Source: Sorex araneus (taxonomy: Eukaryota; Chordata; Mammalia; Eulipotyphla; Soricidae). Taken from it: a DNA stretch of 64,000 nt. A model generated the notes under the pieces. It worked only from the letters and a program-made list of their open reading frames with translations, searched no databases and was not told the origin of the DNA. The stretch spans positions 104,281,535 through 104,345,534 of the forward strand of contig NC_073305.1 of assembly GCF_027595985.1 (NCBI RefSeq), read 5' to 3'. The translations under genes and the position numbers were made by a program. Positions 1-10,493 of this stretch are shown piece by piece. How positions within the stretch are numbered: position 1 is the first letter of the stretch; each line of letters opens with the position of its first letter.

Positions 1-116
1 TGCTTTGAGTCACTCCTGGTGATGCTTGGGGGACCTTAGTCAGGTGCTGGGGATTGAACTGGGTTTGGCAATGTGCAAGGCAAATTTCTTAACCACTATA
101 CTATTTCTATGACCTT
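1..116 (-). repeat. SINE type I fragment (SOR-like), cut by the window edge
   Basis: Reads in reverse as a diverged tRNA-type SINE. The body motif (TCACTCCTGGTGATGCTTGG) is followed by a B-box relative (GATTGAACTGGG), then GTGCAAGGCAAATTTCTTAACC and the end of the head. The A-tail side lies outside the window. No duplication can be checked. Confidence 0.75.
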
Positions 117-894
117 CAGCGTCAAATTTTAGCAAGAATCTTGTTTAGTTGGCTTAGATTTCCCCTTCCTCCAATCCAGATTATGTTAAATAGCTAGCTA
201 GTTTCCTCCACTATTGCTATCGCCCCATAAGATAGATGATCACTCTGACTTGCATTAAGCAAGACTCTATTTAAATTTAGCCAGAGTTCCCTCTTACCCT
301 CGATGTTCTTAGTAATTTTCTTTTCCCTAGCTGTCATGCTGCTGCTTGGATAGAAATTCTCACTTGCCCATGCTGCATTTGGGTTTGAGTTCAGTCTTTC
401 TCTCCCACTGGATGGCCCCAGTGCAGTGGTCCCAGCTGGAATAGACTTATCTGTCCCCTTTAACAAGTGCCTTTCTTCCTGGCTGCTGCAGGAAATCAGC
501 ACGGGAAGGCTGTCTGCACAAGACTGGTCCAGAGGGGCTAGAATTCATTACATTAATATCTAACCCAACATTCTGTCTTACGGTCTGGGTCCAGGCTTCA
601 ATGAAGTGGGATTTAAAGGGAAACTCAGTGCTTTAGTTTGATAGGCAGGTGGGTGGGGGTGAGTAGAAGGTCATTCCTTAGTGACCTCCAGACTCAGAAT
701 CTTAGCTAAGTCCAGCATAATAGAAAATGCTTGTTTAGAAGACACCAAGACTGAACAAAGAAGGAGAGTCTTTGATCCCAGCATCTTTTAAGATATACCT
801 TCCTCTTTGACTGCATTGCAAATTCCTTTGTGGGGCACTGATGCTTGTACACTAACCTATTATATATGGTGGTAGATGAATGCTTGTTTTGGAT
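117..894. other. Single-copy DNA, no feature recognised
   Basis: No repeat family, RNA gene or exon-like reading frame was recognised here. The open frames are short and lack splice or codon support. Confidence 0.5.
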
Positions 895-911
895 TAAGAC
901 AGTAGAAGATG

Positions 912-1100
912 GGGCCGGAGCGATAGCACAGTTCATAGGGCGTTCGCCTTGCATGTGGTGGACCCAGGTTCAATACCCAGCATCCCATATTGTCCCCAGC
1001 ACTGCCAGCACCGCCAAGAGTAGTTCCTGTATGAAGAGCCAGCAGTAACCCCTAAAAATCCCTGGGTGTGACCCAAAAATGGAAAAAAAAACCCAATCAA
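912..1100 (+). repeat. SINE type I, full length, with target-site duplication
   Basis: Begins GGGGCCGGAGCGATAGCACA, has the B box GGTTCAATACC and the type I body (AGTAGTTCC, AGTAACCCCT, GGGTGTGACCC), and ends in a short A-rich tail. A 17-bp direct repeat TAAGACAGTAGAAGATG at 895-911 and 1101-1117 brackets it (the last G overlaps the head), as expected for target-primed insertion by L1. Confidence 0.95.
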
Positions 1101-1117
1101 TAAGACAGTAGAAGATG

Positions 1118-3833
1118 ATTAAGGTGTGATCAGCAAGCATTGGCTGGGAGCATGGTTGAATCTACCCTTTGCCTCTGGGGAATAATTTAATTTAAGTCTA
1201 CTTCTGTGAGTGAGTGAGAATATCCTGCTCCACTCCTGGCCTCTTCCCACTCTTCTTCCTTCCCTATTTCTGTGGATTGGAAGGAAGACTTTGGCAAGTT
1301 ACACAGACGCTTCTCTTTACAACATTACATTTGTAATCTTTACAACATTAGGTATCTTTATTGAAACTCGTATTGAAAAGTCAAAGTTTGTTGCTTGTTT
1401 TTAACTTTCTAAAATGTTATTTGGTCTTCTGGTTCTGCAGTTCTCAAAGCCCTTGGGTTCTGGCATTCCCCGTGTCCTAGGCAGCTCTCCCCAGCCATTT
1501 ATCGGCAGACCTCTCTCATTCATTCATTCTGTGAATTTTCACTGTATTAAGCACTCAGATTTTTTCACTGTCAGTAAGAAATCGAGGAAGAAAATTTTCT
1601 TGATTTTTGAGTACCCTCTGGCTGGGGGCAGGGGGTTGGGATGTGCTGGGGTGATAACTTACAGGGCTGTGTACATGCCTTGTATGCATGATCGCCACAT
1701 TCTGCAGCTTGCTGAATCTGCCCAGCACCACTGCAATGGATTTGGGGGTCCCAGCATCTCCGGCCCCTTGCACTGGGTCAGGCCCCTGCTAGCAGTTTGG
1801 CTATCATGGGGAGGGTTTCTTTCCAAGCACTGCTGGGCAGGTTCCCTCCCCCAGAGGCAGAAATTGGGTGATCATGCCACCTCACAGTACACCGGGTAGT
1901 CTGGAGTCACATTTTGGCCCTCAGTATAAATTCGGCTCCAGGAAGATCTGGAACTGATGTTCGCTTCATAGCCTGGTGGCTGCCATCTGGCTTCTTAGAG
2001 GGAGAGCTGGCTAGCAGAGTTTGTCACAGGAAATTAGTGAAAATCATTTCAGTTCTAACCCCACATGAAATATTTTCTCATGGTACTTTGTCATTGTCAC
2101 TGGGCCCCCATGCAGTTGATATATTATTACCCATTAATAATATTAGATGATACTAGAACTATTAGTGTATGTTAAATAGAGCAAATGTAAGATTAGTGAA
2201 TTCTCACCATTCTGTGTGGAAATTAAATCTGCGGTTAGCACACAGGAGTCCCTGCATCACTCTGCTCTTTCTTTCCACTGGGGTCTTCTTAGACCCTGTT
2301 GGCGTTGACTACTAGCTGCATGTCTGTCTTCGGTGCCCATGTTGAGAAACCTGCTCCCTTACAAAACATGGTGTGCCCTGCCCAGTGTGGTATTGTGTGA
2401 ATCTCTAAGAAGACTGTCAGCTCCTCTAAGGGGGAGGAGGTAAAGGTGGGTTCTCATTTCTGAAGCACATGGGTAGCCAACTGGGATGGCGGTGTGAGGG
2501 TGGAGTGTGGATTAAATAAATTATTTCTTTGGCATCGCCTAAAGGCTTGAAGTCAATGCAGAAACGAAGGTCTCTGGATCCTCTGACAGAATAAACTCTA
2601 ATAGAAAAAAAAATCAGACTATTATAAGAATATGAAAGAAGACCACCAAAAGTTCCAGAATCTTCCCCTTGATAACACAGGAGCACCAGATTCTTATCTG
2701 CATAGAAAATCCCAAGTCTGGGCAGTGTAGGAAAATACCTATAAAATAAGTGTTGCTGAGGCAACAGGATACACTCTCCAGTATTGGAATTTGCTGGCAT
2801 CTCAACTTGGTTTGCATTCTCTCCCCTCTAGAGAAGTCCATGTTCTCCATTGAGAGTTTCTCTCCACCTCCCTCTGCCCCATCTCTCGGTGTTTAATATT
2901 TTCTGAAAAAGGTATTTTCACATCGCTATTTGTCTCCATCCCGAAGGAATCCTTGTTCTACACTGATTCCTTGCTCCAGCCTGAGGTCATAACTCTCAGT
3001 ACTGGGTGATAGGAACTAGTTCCCTGCTTCGGACTTCAGGTTTAATTTTATGGCTGTCAGGGTGGCTGGTGGGACACCAGCATCCACACTGTACAGAGGC
3101 TTAAGTGGCTGACTGCATCAGCCCACATTCTCCCCGGTAGACTGAGGTGGGTTGAACAGGAAAGTGGTAGCATGCACACTCTCCTCACTTCGGTAAGGGT
3201 GACTATAACTTTTGGGGAGACAGCCAGGAGTTGCCTGACAACATCTCCAAGTTCGCTTTGCTATTTCTCCCTCGATTCGCGCCTGTTTCCTTTTCAATTA
3301 ATTAAAGAACTTGTTCTCCTGGTCCTCACTGGCAGGGGCTCCCAGGCTCCTTTTCTGTTCTTAGGCAGTTTTCAGAGGAAGAGGCAGTTTCTTAATAGCA
3401 TTTACAGGTCTTTGATTTTCCAAGGGATCCAAAGGGTTTTCTCAGCTGACCCTGTTCAGAGGTAAACACGTCCGGCTCAGTGCCTGGGGGGCGCTCAGTC
3501 TTTTTTAATGATCCTGTTTACTAAGGCAGGAGGCAATTTTCTTACAGTTCTGCTCCAAGATAAGTATGCAGCTGAGCCTTATTGTTTGCATTTTGCCTAA
3601 GGCCTCTCCTTCCTTCATTGTGAGTCCTCAAAAAGCCAGAGAGCCCCTTAAAGATTCACTTCACTAATTCATAGTCAATTAGGAGGCTTTGTTTTGAACT
3701 TGACCTGGAGGTGGTTGTTAGCTATAAATTTAGAACTCAAGCTCCCCAATCCCTCTCTTACTCCAGAGAATTAGTTTCCTTCAATTGGTAGCAGAAATTC
3801 GAAGCTAACCCAATTTGGTTATAGCTGGCCTCA
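1118..3833. other. Single-copy DNA, no feature recognised
   Basis: No SINE, LINE or LTR was recognised over 2.7 kb. The region is moderately GC-rich around 1620-1900. Two overlapping reverse-strand open frames at 2426-2850 have no recognisable domain and look fortuitous. A conserved regulatory element cannot be excluded by eye. Confidence 0.45.
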
Positions 3834-3844
3834 ATAGAATGTAT

Positions 3845-4093
3845 CACTGTCACTGTCACTGTCATCCCTTTGCTCATGGATTTGCTCCAGCCCGCACCAG
3901 TAACATCTCCATTGTGATACTTGTTGTTACTATTTTTGGCATATCAAATACACCACGGGTAGCTTGCCAGGCTTTGCCTTTAGGGCAGAATACTCTTGGT
4001 AGCTTGCTGGGCTCTCCAAGAGTGGCGAAGGAATCAAAGCCAGTCAGCACCATGCAAGGCAGACACCCTACCCGCTGTGCTATCGCTCCAGCC
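3845..4093 (-). repeat. SINE type II (RTE-tailed), full length
   Basis: In reverse it reads tRNA-like head, B box, body (GCTTGCCAGGC, TTTGGCATATCAAATAC in plus orientation), GGAGATGTTACTGG and a TGACAG-repeat tail. The plus strand opens with CACTGTCACTGTCACTGTC. An 11-bp duplication ATAGAATGTAT lies at 3834-3844 and 4094-4104. Confidence 0.95.
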
Positions 4094-4239
4094 ATAGAAT
4101 GTATACTATGCTTTATTAAGAGACCAAACTTTTGCTTTCTCTTTATTATGTAGTTTTGAGTTAAGCCTCCATATGTTTTCCTCACATTTAACTCTTCCTT
4201 ACTTTAATCTGCACTTGGAAGCCAATCAAGAGAGGATTT

Positions 4240-4427
4240 ATCAACGAGAGCCAATATGGACCTGTCAGTGCAAAGATATTCCAAGGGATCCATAGGTGAA
4301 AATCACATAAATGGGGGGTCATGGCATGATACCAGAGGGGCAACAGGAAGGACTGAGCTGGCCACTGGAAGGAGACAAGTAAGTAGTGGGCCATGATTAG
4401 GAAAGGCTGTGAAACACTGGTCTAGAA
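4240..4427. repeat. Ancient hAT-like DNA transposon relic
   Basis: Matches a second copy at 56533-56706 through ATATTCCAAGGG, CACATAAATGGGGG, GGGCCATGATTAG and a terminal AAACACTG. It is followed by GTCTAGAA, which fits the NTCTAGAN target preference of mammalian hAT elements. The left end is not resolved. About 190 bp and non-coding, so a non-autonomous element. Confidence 0.55.
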
Positions 4428-4842
4428 TGCATACCAGGGGAAAACATTTGATGATGGTTAAGTGACCTTCCCTCCAAGTTTGGAGTTGGTTCATTTCATC
4501 AACTTGTAAATATGAGGAGGTGATTCTGTTCATTAACTGACTGGAAAGTGGCTTTTTAAACTTCTTTTGGTACTGGAATCCAGGGACTCATATGCACAAA
4601 AACTTGAGCTCCAACATTGATTTTCATCCCTTACCCTCAGGATTTTTTAGATAAGAATCCCTCAGGATGCTGCAGGTCACTGAGAAAATGCTTTTGACTT
4701 CTAGACAAATGTAAATTATCTTGGCTGTGAGTTAGATAAAAGAAATATATCTTTTATGCACAGCAAAAGTTTGAATATTAAAAGGAAAAGAACTCTCAGG
4801 TTGTGAGGTAAGAAGTGTGCTTATTTGGATTTTTCTTTTTGT

Positions 4843-4999
4843 TTGGGGGCTTCACCTAAAGGTGCTCAGGGATTACTCCTTATCCAGTGCTCAGAGAGTT
4901 ACTCCTGATAGTGCTCAGGAGATTATGTGGTATCAGGAATTTAATATGAACCTTCTGCATGTAAAGCATGTACTCCATCTTGTTGGGCTGACTGGCCCT
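4843..4999 (-). repeat. Old SINE type I, strongly diverged
   Basis: Plus strand shows the type I order in decayed form: TTGGGGGC start, GGTGCTCAGGGATTACTCC, an extra GTGCTCAG unit, then the head remnant GCATGTAAAGCATGTACTCC and GGGCTGACTGGCCC. Confidence 0.65.
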
Positions 5000-5062
5000 A
5001 TTTGTTTTTTTTTTTTCTTTTTTAAATGTAGGAAAAGTTAACAACTGTCTCTTTTAGGAAAC

Positions 5063-5235
5063 TTTTTTTTTTGCTTTTTGGGTCACACCCGGTATGCACA
5101 GGGGTTACTCCTGGCTCTGCACTCAGGAATTACTCCTGGTTGTGCTCAGGGGACTCTACGGGATGCTGGGAATTGAACCCAGGTCAGATGCGTGCAAGGC
5201 AAACACCCTACCCCCTATGCTATCGCTCCAGCCCC
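5063..5235 (-). repeat. SINE type I, near full length
   Basis: T-stretch, then GGGTCACACCCGGTATGCAC, GAATTACTCCTGG, B box (GAATTGAACCCAGG on plus) and the head end GCTATCGCTCCAGCCC. The flanks CTCTTTTAGGAAAC (5049-5062) and CTCTTAGGAAAC (about 5235-5246) form an imperfect target-site duplication. Confidence 0.93.
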
Positions 5236-5431
5236 TCTTAGGAAACTTTTTCTGTTACATGAACCATAGATTTAAGTTGATTTTCCAAGTGCGATTTTAA
5301 TGTTTGTAGTCTCAAACTGAACTGCATGCTTAAACAAGAAAACAGTGACAAAGGAAATCCACGATTTCCTTGCTTGAACTCTTTTACCTGGTTCAACGTT
5401 GAGAGAGTAGCTGTCTATTTCCAAATAAAGT

Positions 5432-5990
5432 TGTTGGGCTGCAGCAAAACGAAGACCCCACGTGTTGTGCTGGTGCGAGCTCTGAGTGAACAGAGAGAGA
5501 CAGCTCAGGACAGGATAGTAAGCTTATTAGAGGCTCAGCACTGAGGACCCCAAGTCGAGAGAAAGAGACTTGGAGCCCCATTTGCTGAGAGGATCTCTCT
5601 TTTATCCTCTAACAGTGGGCTACCATCTATGTTCATTCTTATCAGTAAAACAGGAGATACAGAGGTAATTGGCAAAAAAAAAAAAATTAATGCATTTTTC
5701 CCAAATGATACAGCCTTCAGGAGCTCAAAGGGAAAACAGCCAGTGTCAGTCTATCTCGCCCACGTGGTGTGGCCTTCAGGTGCCATTTCCCTGCACTCCC
5801 ATAAATCTGTGGGGCCAGGACACTCCCAGAAACCCAGTGGGCTGATGGGCCCTTAACTCTATTAATTGGGGTCATAAAAGAAATGCTTCTCTCTCCCTTC
5901 TCTTGTTTAATTTAGGGGGTCAGTTTTAGTTTCTCAGTCCCCATCACATTTTCGTAATTTTTGTTACAGTTTCATAATTCTATTGCATGC
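5432..5990 (-). repeat. Probable solo LTR of an endogenous retrovirus
   Basis: The left edge begins TGTTGGGCTGCAGC, so on the minus strand the element ends in CCCAACA, a usual LTR 3' terminus. The minus strand also has a TATA-like ATAAAAG near 5599-5605, and an AATAAG near 5523-5528 that could be a decayed polyadenylation signal. GC-rich U5-like sequence lies between these and the terminus. No gag, pol or env remnant and no second LTR were seen, so a solo LTR is inferred. The far edge is uncertain and may reach about 6155. A class II (ERV-K-like) assignment is only an impression. Confidence 0.5.
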
Positions 5991-6154
5991 AGCTTCTAAT
6001 TTGCCACGACACACGCACAGCCTGGGTGAGGTTATAGGGCAGCAACTTAGCAAACCTCATTTTGCTGTTCACGGTCACACTCCCATTTCTGAAGCCCAGT
6101 ATTTCAAGTTGCTTAAATCTCATACAATTGGATTGTCGATATGGAACTAGCTGC

Positions 6155-6644
6155 AAAAATAAAACGTGTTTGCTCTTAGCTGTGCTCTATAGCTGTTGCT
6201 TCTATTTATTCTCCCTTTTCACTAACTGAAGCATAAGTTTTGGTTCCTTTTTAATTATTTTTATTCTTATGTCTGGAGTTGGCATGAAATCAGATCTACC
6301 ATTTTAAAGATTTATTTACAGTGATTATGTCCCACATTTCCACCTTTCTATGTATGTATCGAGATGGATGGGCAGTGAAATGGATGGGCATTCCTTCATG
6401 ATAATTGGTGAGAGCAAAGGATTTTTAAAATCTCACATAAAAACTCCCAACAAAACAAATGCCAACTTGTTATTTAAAAAAGAAATCCAAGTAAATAAAA
6501 ACATATTCCAAGGTATTTCAGCAGACTAACTTGTGTAAATAGAATATCTATGTGGAACCAATCAATTTGCAATAACCAGTTGAAATAAGAAACAGGTTAA
6601 ATGTCAGTTTGTCTGTGTATGTATGCGCATTATGTTTCATAGAT
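6155..6644. other. Single-copy AT-rich DNA
   Basis: No repeat or gene recognised. An ATGGATGGGCA direct repeat of about 11 bp occurs around 6365-6390. Confidence 0.4.
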
Positions 6645-6805
6645 AAAGCAATGCATTGCCATGGAAATAGCAGGAATTTAATCAGGAGACTTGGGTGTTC
6701 GCCCAGGAACTGGAATTTTCCCTGCCCAGCTCTGTGATTACCGTGCAACCACTTAGCTGCTCTATTGCCCCCCAATGTCCTTACCTGACTTGAAAGGGAA
6801 AAGAA
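6645..6805 (+). repeat. MIR-family SINE, ancient
   Basis: Follows the MIR order: GGAAATAGCAGG..TCAGGAGACTTGGGT, then CCCAGCTCTGTGATTACC, a decayed core (GCAACCACTTAGC), then CCTTACCTGACTTGAAAGGG, corresponding to the 'cctcatctgtaaaatggg' part. Heavily diverged, as expected for a repeat that predates placental mammals. Confidence 0.65.
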
Positions 6806-7564
6806 AACATGGTTTCCTAAGAACCCTTTCCAAACTTCCAAACTGTTGTTTAATCACTTCAAAAGCAGACCCCAGGGCAATGGGCTTCAGGTTCCACATC
6901 TGTTATTTGTGAACCAGGGTTTGTCTTGAGTTCATTTTTTTTCATAAATCTTTGCCTTATTCCTGATCCTAAGAGTGAACCCCTCATTCAGTCCTGAATC
7001 ATAAGCCCAGAGCACACACAGAGGCAAATCAGCAGCTGAGACTTGAACCGAACCTGCTTTTCCTTTGTCTCTGCCCTCACTCCACCAGAATTTTGTTTCT
7101 AACTGCACCCTTCCCTCTTACTCTGGCATTTGGTCCTCTCCAGGCTGTTATGAAAATAGAAATCTTACACAAATGTGGATATTCTCTTTTAAACTATTCT
7201 TTGTTGATTTTTCTTGCTTATGTTGGGTTCACTCTTTGCATCTTGACTTTCATGGTTTTGTCTTCTGGAATCTCTTGTCTTTATCCCGTGTGCAAACAAC
7301 TGGTTGTTGTCTCACAAATCCATTTTCCTCTTCATCACAAAATAAAGGCTGCTCTCTAAAGCCCACGGCTGGGCCAGAGGCCTTCCTTGCAGCTGTGCTG
7401 CCAGTTCCCACCAACAGAATGTGAGTGGAAGAGATATTTCGACTTCCGTGTCACTTACTTAGAAAATTGCTTGTTCTGGACTTCCTCTTTCTCATGAGGG
7501 AAAACAGATATTCCAGTGACTGAAATTTGTATGGGAGAAAAAGCACCCTTGGTTTTGGTAGTTC
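6806..7564. other. Mostly single-copy DNA
   Basis: No gene recognised. About 7010-7085 (CACACAGAGGCAAATCAGC, then ACTTGAACC) resembles a short MIR 'cacacagctagtaagtggcagag' remnant but is too brief to call separately. Confidence 0.4.
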
Positions 7565-7808
7565 ACTGTATCGCTGTCACCCCATTGCTCATCTATTTGC
7601 TCGAGCAGGTACCAGTAATGTCTCCATTGCCAGACTTGTTGTTACTGTTTTTGGCATATCAAATACGCCATGGGTAGCTTGCCAGGCTCTTCCGTGCAAG
7701 TGGGATACTCTCAGTAGCTTGCCAGGCTCTCCGAGAGGGGCAGAGAAATCAAACCCGGATCGGCTGCATGCAAGGCAGACGCCCTACCCACTGTGCTAGT
7801 GCTCCAGC
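7565..7808 (-). repeat. SINE type II
   Basis: Plus strand: CACTGTATCGCTGTCACC (tail), ACCAGTAATGTCTCCATTG, TTTTTGGCATATCAAATACG, GCTTGCCAGGCTC, the B-box complement and GTGCTCCAGCCC. All type II segments are present. No convincing target duplication was found. Confidence 0.93.
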
Positions 7809-7834
7809 CCTTAACAGTACTATGAAGTAAATTA

Positions 7835-7965
7835 CTCTGTGCCTGCTAAGGAAGCAGGCTTGGGTGGAGGGTGATAAACTAGGGACACTGGTGAAGGTAA
7901 GTGTACATTGGTGGTAGGACTGGTGTTGGAATATTGTTAGTTGGAATATTGGTATTATGATGCAG
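7835..7965 (+). mobile_element. L1 3'-UTR fragment
   Basis: Matches the L1 3' UTR copies at 44.2 and 48.4 kb in order: GCTAAGGAAGCAGGCT, AAACTAGGGACACTGGTG, GTGTACATTGGTGGTA and GGTGTTGGAATATTG. It is diverged and lacks a clear A tail. Confidence 0.65.
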
Positions 7966-8211
7966 AAAGAATGTAGGTCTCTAATGAAACAGTAGGACAG
8001 AGCTGTCTGACTCCAAATGAAAGAGACAGAATTGTAGCTGAGTTACTACTGTTGATCTCCTCATTATGAAAGCACAATACACATCCTATTGAAAAAAACA
8101 TCACCTAGGTGCATGGGTGTATGGGGACTCTGTTGTTTGGGATTGCCCCAGTATCCTTGCATACTGGAGAGGTGGGGTGGCATAACATCTACTTTAAAAC
8201 AAAGCTTTCTT

Positions 8212-8400
8212 GGAGCCTGAGTGAGAGCACAGTGTGGAAGGGACTTGCCTTGAATGGCTGACCTGGGTTTGATCTCCATCATCCCATATGGTTCACTGAG
8301 TACCACTATGAGTGATTCCTAAATGAACAGCTAGAAGTAACCCCTGAATATTGCTGGGTGTATCCCCAAATCCCACAAAGAAATAAATAACTAAATAAAA
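8212..8400 (+). repeat. SINE type I, diverged
   Basis: Head GGAGCCTGAGTGAGAGCACA, B-box relative GGTTTGATCTCC, CATCATCCCATATGGTTCAC, AGTAACCCCTGAATATTGCTGGGTGT, then an AAATAAAT-rich tail. The 3' side runs into family A, whose own tail starts at about 8403. Confidence 0.85.
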
Positions 8401-8402
8401 TC

Positions 8403-9592
8403 TTCTTTATTTATTTAATTTCATTTTTTTTATTTTATAAGTTAGTTTGCAATATTTGATTACATTTAATATTCAAACATCAACCCACCACCATTACAAC
8501 ATTCCCACCACCAAATTTGGGGTGTTTTCATCTCAAGCCCCAATTCCTGTCCCAAAACACAACCGAAATAATATATTTTGCATTGTCTGTTATGAAGAAC
8601 TGCTGAACATGCTTACAAAAAAGTGTTCATATAGGAAACAGTGTGAAGATTGTGTTATTTAGGCATGAGCCATTAAGATGTTCTATAGGATATCACTAAT
8701 ATGTTGTTAAAGTTTGAGTGATGTTAGCTTTGGTACATAAAATATGCATATATGCATATATATTTTCCCTCTATGATTTGTTGCCTACTACCTGAACCCC
8801 ATAAAATACGGTGTGGTAACACTGTAGCACTGTTGCACTGTTGTCCTGTTGTTCATCGATTTGTTTCAGTGGGCACCAGTAACATCTCCATTGTGAGATT
8901 TGTTGTTACTGTTTTTGGCATATTGAATACGCCACAGATAGCTTGCCAGGCTCTGCCATGCAGGCGGGATACTCTTGGTAGCTTGCCGGGCTCTCTGAGA
9001 GGGATGGAGGAATCGAACCCAGGTCGACGACATGCAAGGCAAATGTTCTACCCACTGTGCTATTGCTCCAGTCCATGGTGTGGATTATGGAGAATGGCTA
9101 GGGAGTGTCTTATGATGTGTCCAGGAATATGTTCACTCATATGTGAGGCTCAGCCAGAGCATGTGGGGAGGGCCTTGAGCATGGCAGCGATTGGGTTCTG
9201 GAGGTTTTCAGCTCCTTGAGCTGGGTCTCTTGGGGCAGGGAGGTCTCTCACCCAACCCCCTCTACGGTGCCCCAAGTGAAACAGCCTGGCAAGGAGTCTG
9301 GTGGCATGGTTATGGGGGACTCATGTTATGCTCCCTTCTGGGAGAAGCAGCTGAGTGTTCTGGATGGTGGCCAATGACAAGATTATCTGGCGCCGGCAGG
9401 AGGTGGCTTATGGGAGTGACCCCTGGGTCACCAGAGACTGGGGAAAATGGGCAGAGGATCTCCACTCCTGGGTCCCATTGAGCCCAGAGTCCAAGGTCAT
9501 AAAGTTCCACATTACCTGGGTTCCGTAGGATTTTACTTTTGCATGAGGCTCGGCCTGAGTGTGTGGGGAGTGGCCTTGAGTGTGGCGCAAAG
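8403..9592 (-). mobile_element. Family A retroposon, split by a type II SINE
   Basis: AT-rich 3' part (8403-8816) with a T-rich plus-strand start, resuming after the SINE at 9077 and running into a GC-rich 5' part. A second copy at 58170-58692 aligns across the SINE site, proving continuity. The 5' part repeats itself about 402 bp apart: ATGTGAGGCTCAGCC at 9141 and ATGAGGCTCGGCC at 9543, each followed by TGTGGGGAG..GCCTTGAG. No open frame of retrotransposon type is present, so it appears non-autonomous. Family name unknown to me. Confidence 0.7.
8817..9076 (-). repeat. SINE type II nested in family A
   Basis: Complete type II SINE: tail CACTGTAGCACTGTTGCACTG, GGCACCAGTAACATCTCC, TTTTTGGCATATTGAATACG, head end GCTATTGCTCCAGTCC. 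The duplication GGTGTGG lies at 8810-8816 and 9077-9083. Removing the SINE and one repeat restores alignment with the 58-kb family A copy. Confidence 0.95.
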
Positions 9593-9594
9593 CC

Positions 9595-10395
9595 TTCTTT
9601 TATTTGTTTATTTATCTTATTAATTCACCGTGAGGTACAGTAACAAAACTTTCATGTTTGAGCTTCGATCATACAACCATCAAACCATCAAACATCCATC
9701 CTTTCACCAGTGCATGTTTTCCACTACCAAAATCCCCAGTATTCCTCCCCACCCCCATTCCACACCTCCCCCTGCCTGTGTGGCAGACAATTTACAAAAT
9801 ACTCTTTCTCTACTTTAGTTACCTTCAATATTTTGGGATCAGTCCTACTACTCCCCTCATACCTGCCGAAAATGCAATGCTAGACAATATGTTTTTGTAT
9901 TGCTGGTTATGGTTATAATATAACGTTGTATGGCCATGGGAGCAGCCGTGCTCTATAGGAATTCTAAGATTTTAATATTTAGGGTCTGAAGAAATCACTG
10001 CAGCAAGTTGCTCGGGTCTGAGATTCATTTGTGTGTCTCTGGATCATGGTGGTGTGGGAGCTTTAGTAGACGTGGGTGGATGTGGCATCATCTCAGAGTC
10101 CCATGGTGGGGATGAGAAGGACCCACTCCTCTCCTTGGGATTTGCCATCACCATCACTAGTACCTGGAGCTTCTCGATGACTTCTAGAAAATGGTGGCTG
10201 CCGGAGCTCCTAGAGGGCAGGGGGAGGGACAAAACCTTTCCCCATCTGGAGCAGCCCAGTGGAAAAGGCCTATTTCAAAGTCCTGGGCCATCTGTGCAGC
10301 AAGTTGCTCAGGTCCGAGATTTGTTTATGTGTCTCTGGATCGTAGCCATATGGGAGCTTAAGTAGACAAGGGACGACTGTGGTGTCATCTCCCCT
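9595..10395 (-). mobile_element. Family B retroposon, copy 1
   Basis: The minus-strand 3' end is A-rich after GGTGAATTAATAAG. It has the shared 3' block (catacaaccatcaaac, ccagtgcatgttttcc on plus), then AT-rich sequence, then GC-rich monomers. CAGCAAGTTGCTCGGGTC at 10001 recurs as CAGCAAGTTGCTCAGGTC at 10297, about 296 bp apart, each followed by TGTGTCTCTGGATC and GGGAGCTT. No coding potential. Homologous to 13756-14535 and 24850-25480. Confidence 0.65.
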
Positions 10396-10493
10396 TCTTT
10401 TAAAGTTCACTTAAATATCAACTTTGATGAGATTTTTACTTACATAATCAATTTTATTTAAGGTCTACAAATATATTCTCTTTTCAGGAATTT

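Noticed and set aside
3843-3863. CACTGT hexamer array as a possible CRISPR or satellite
   Set aside because: It is the TGACAG tail of a type II SINE; only a few units and no spacers.
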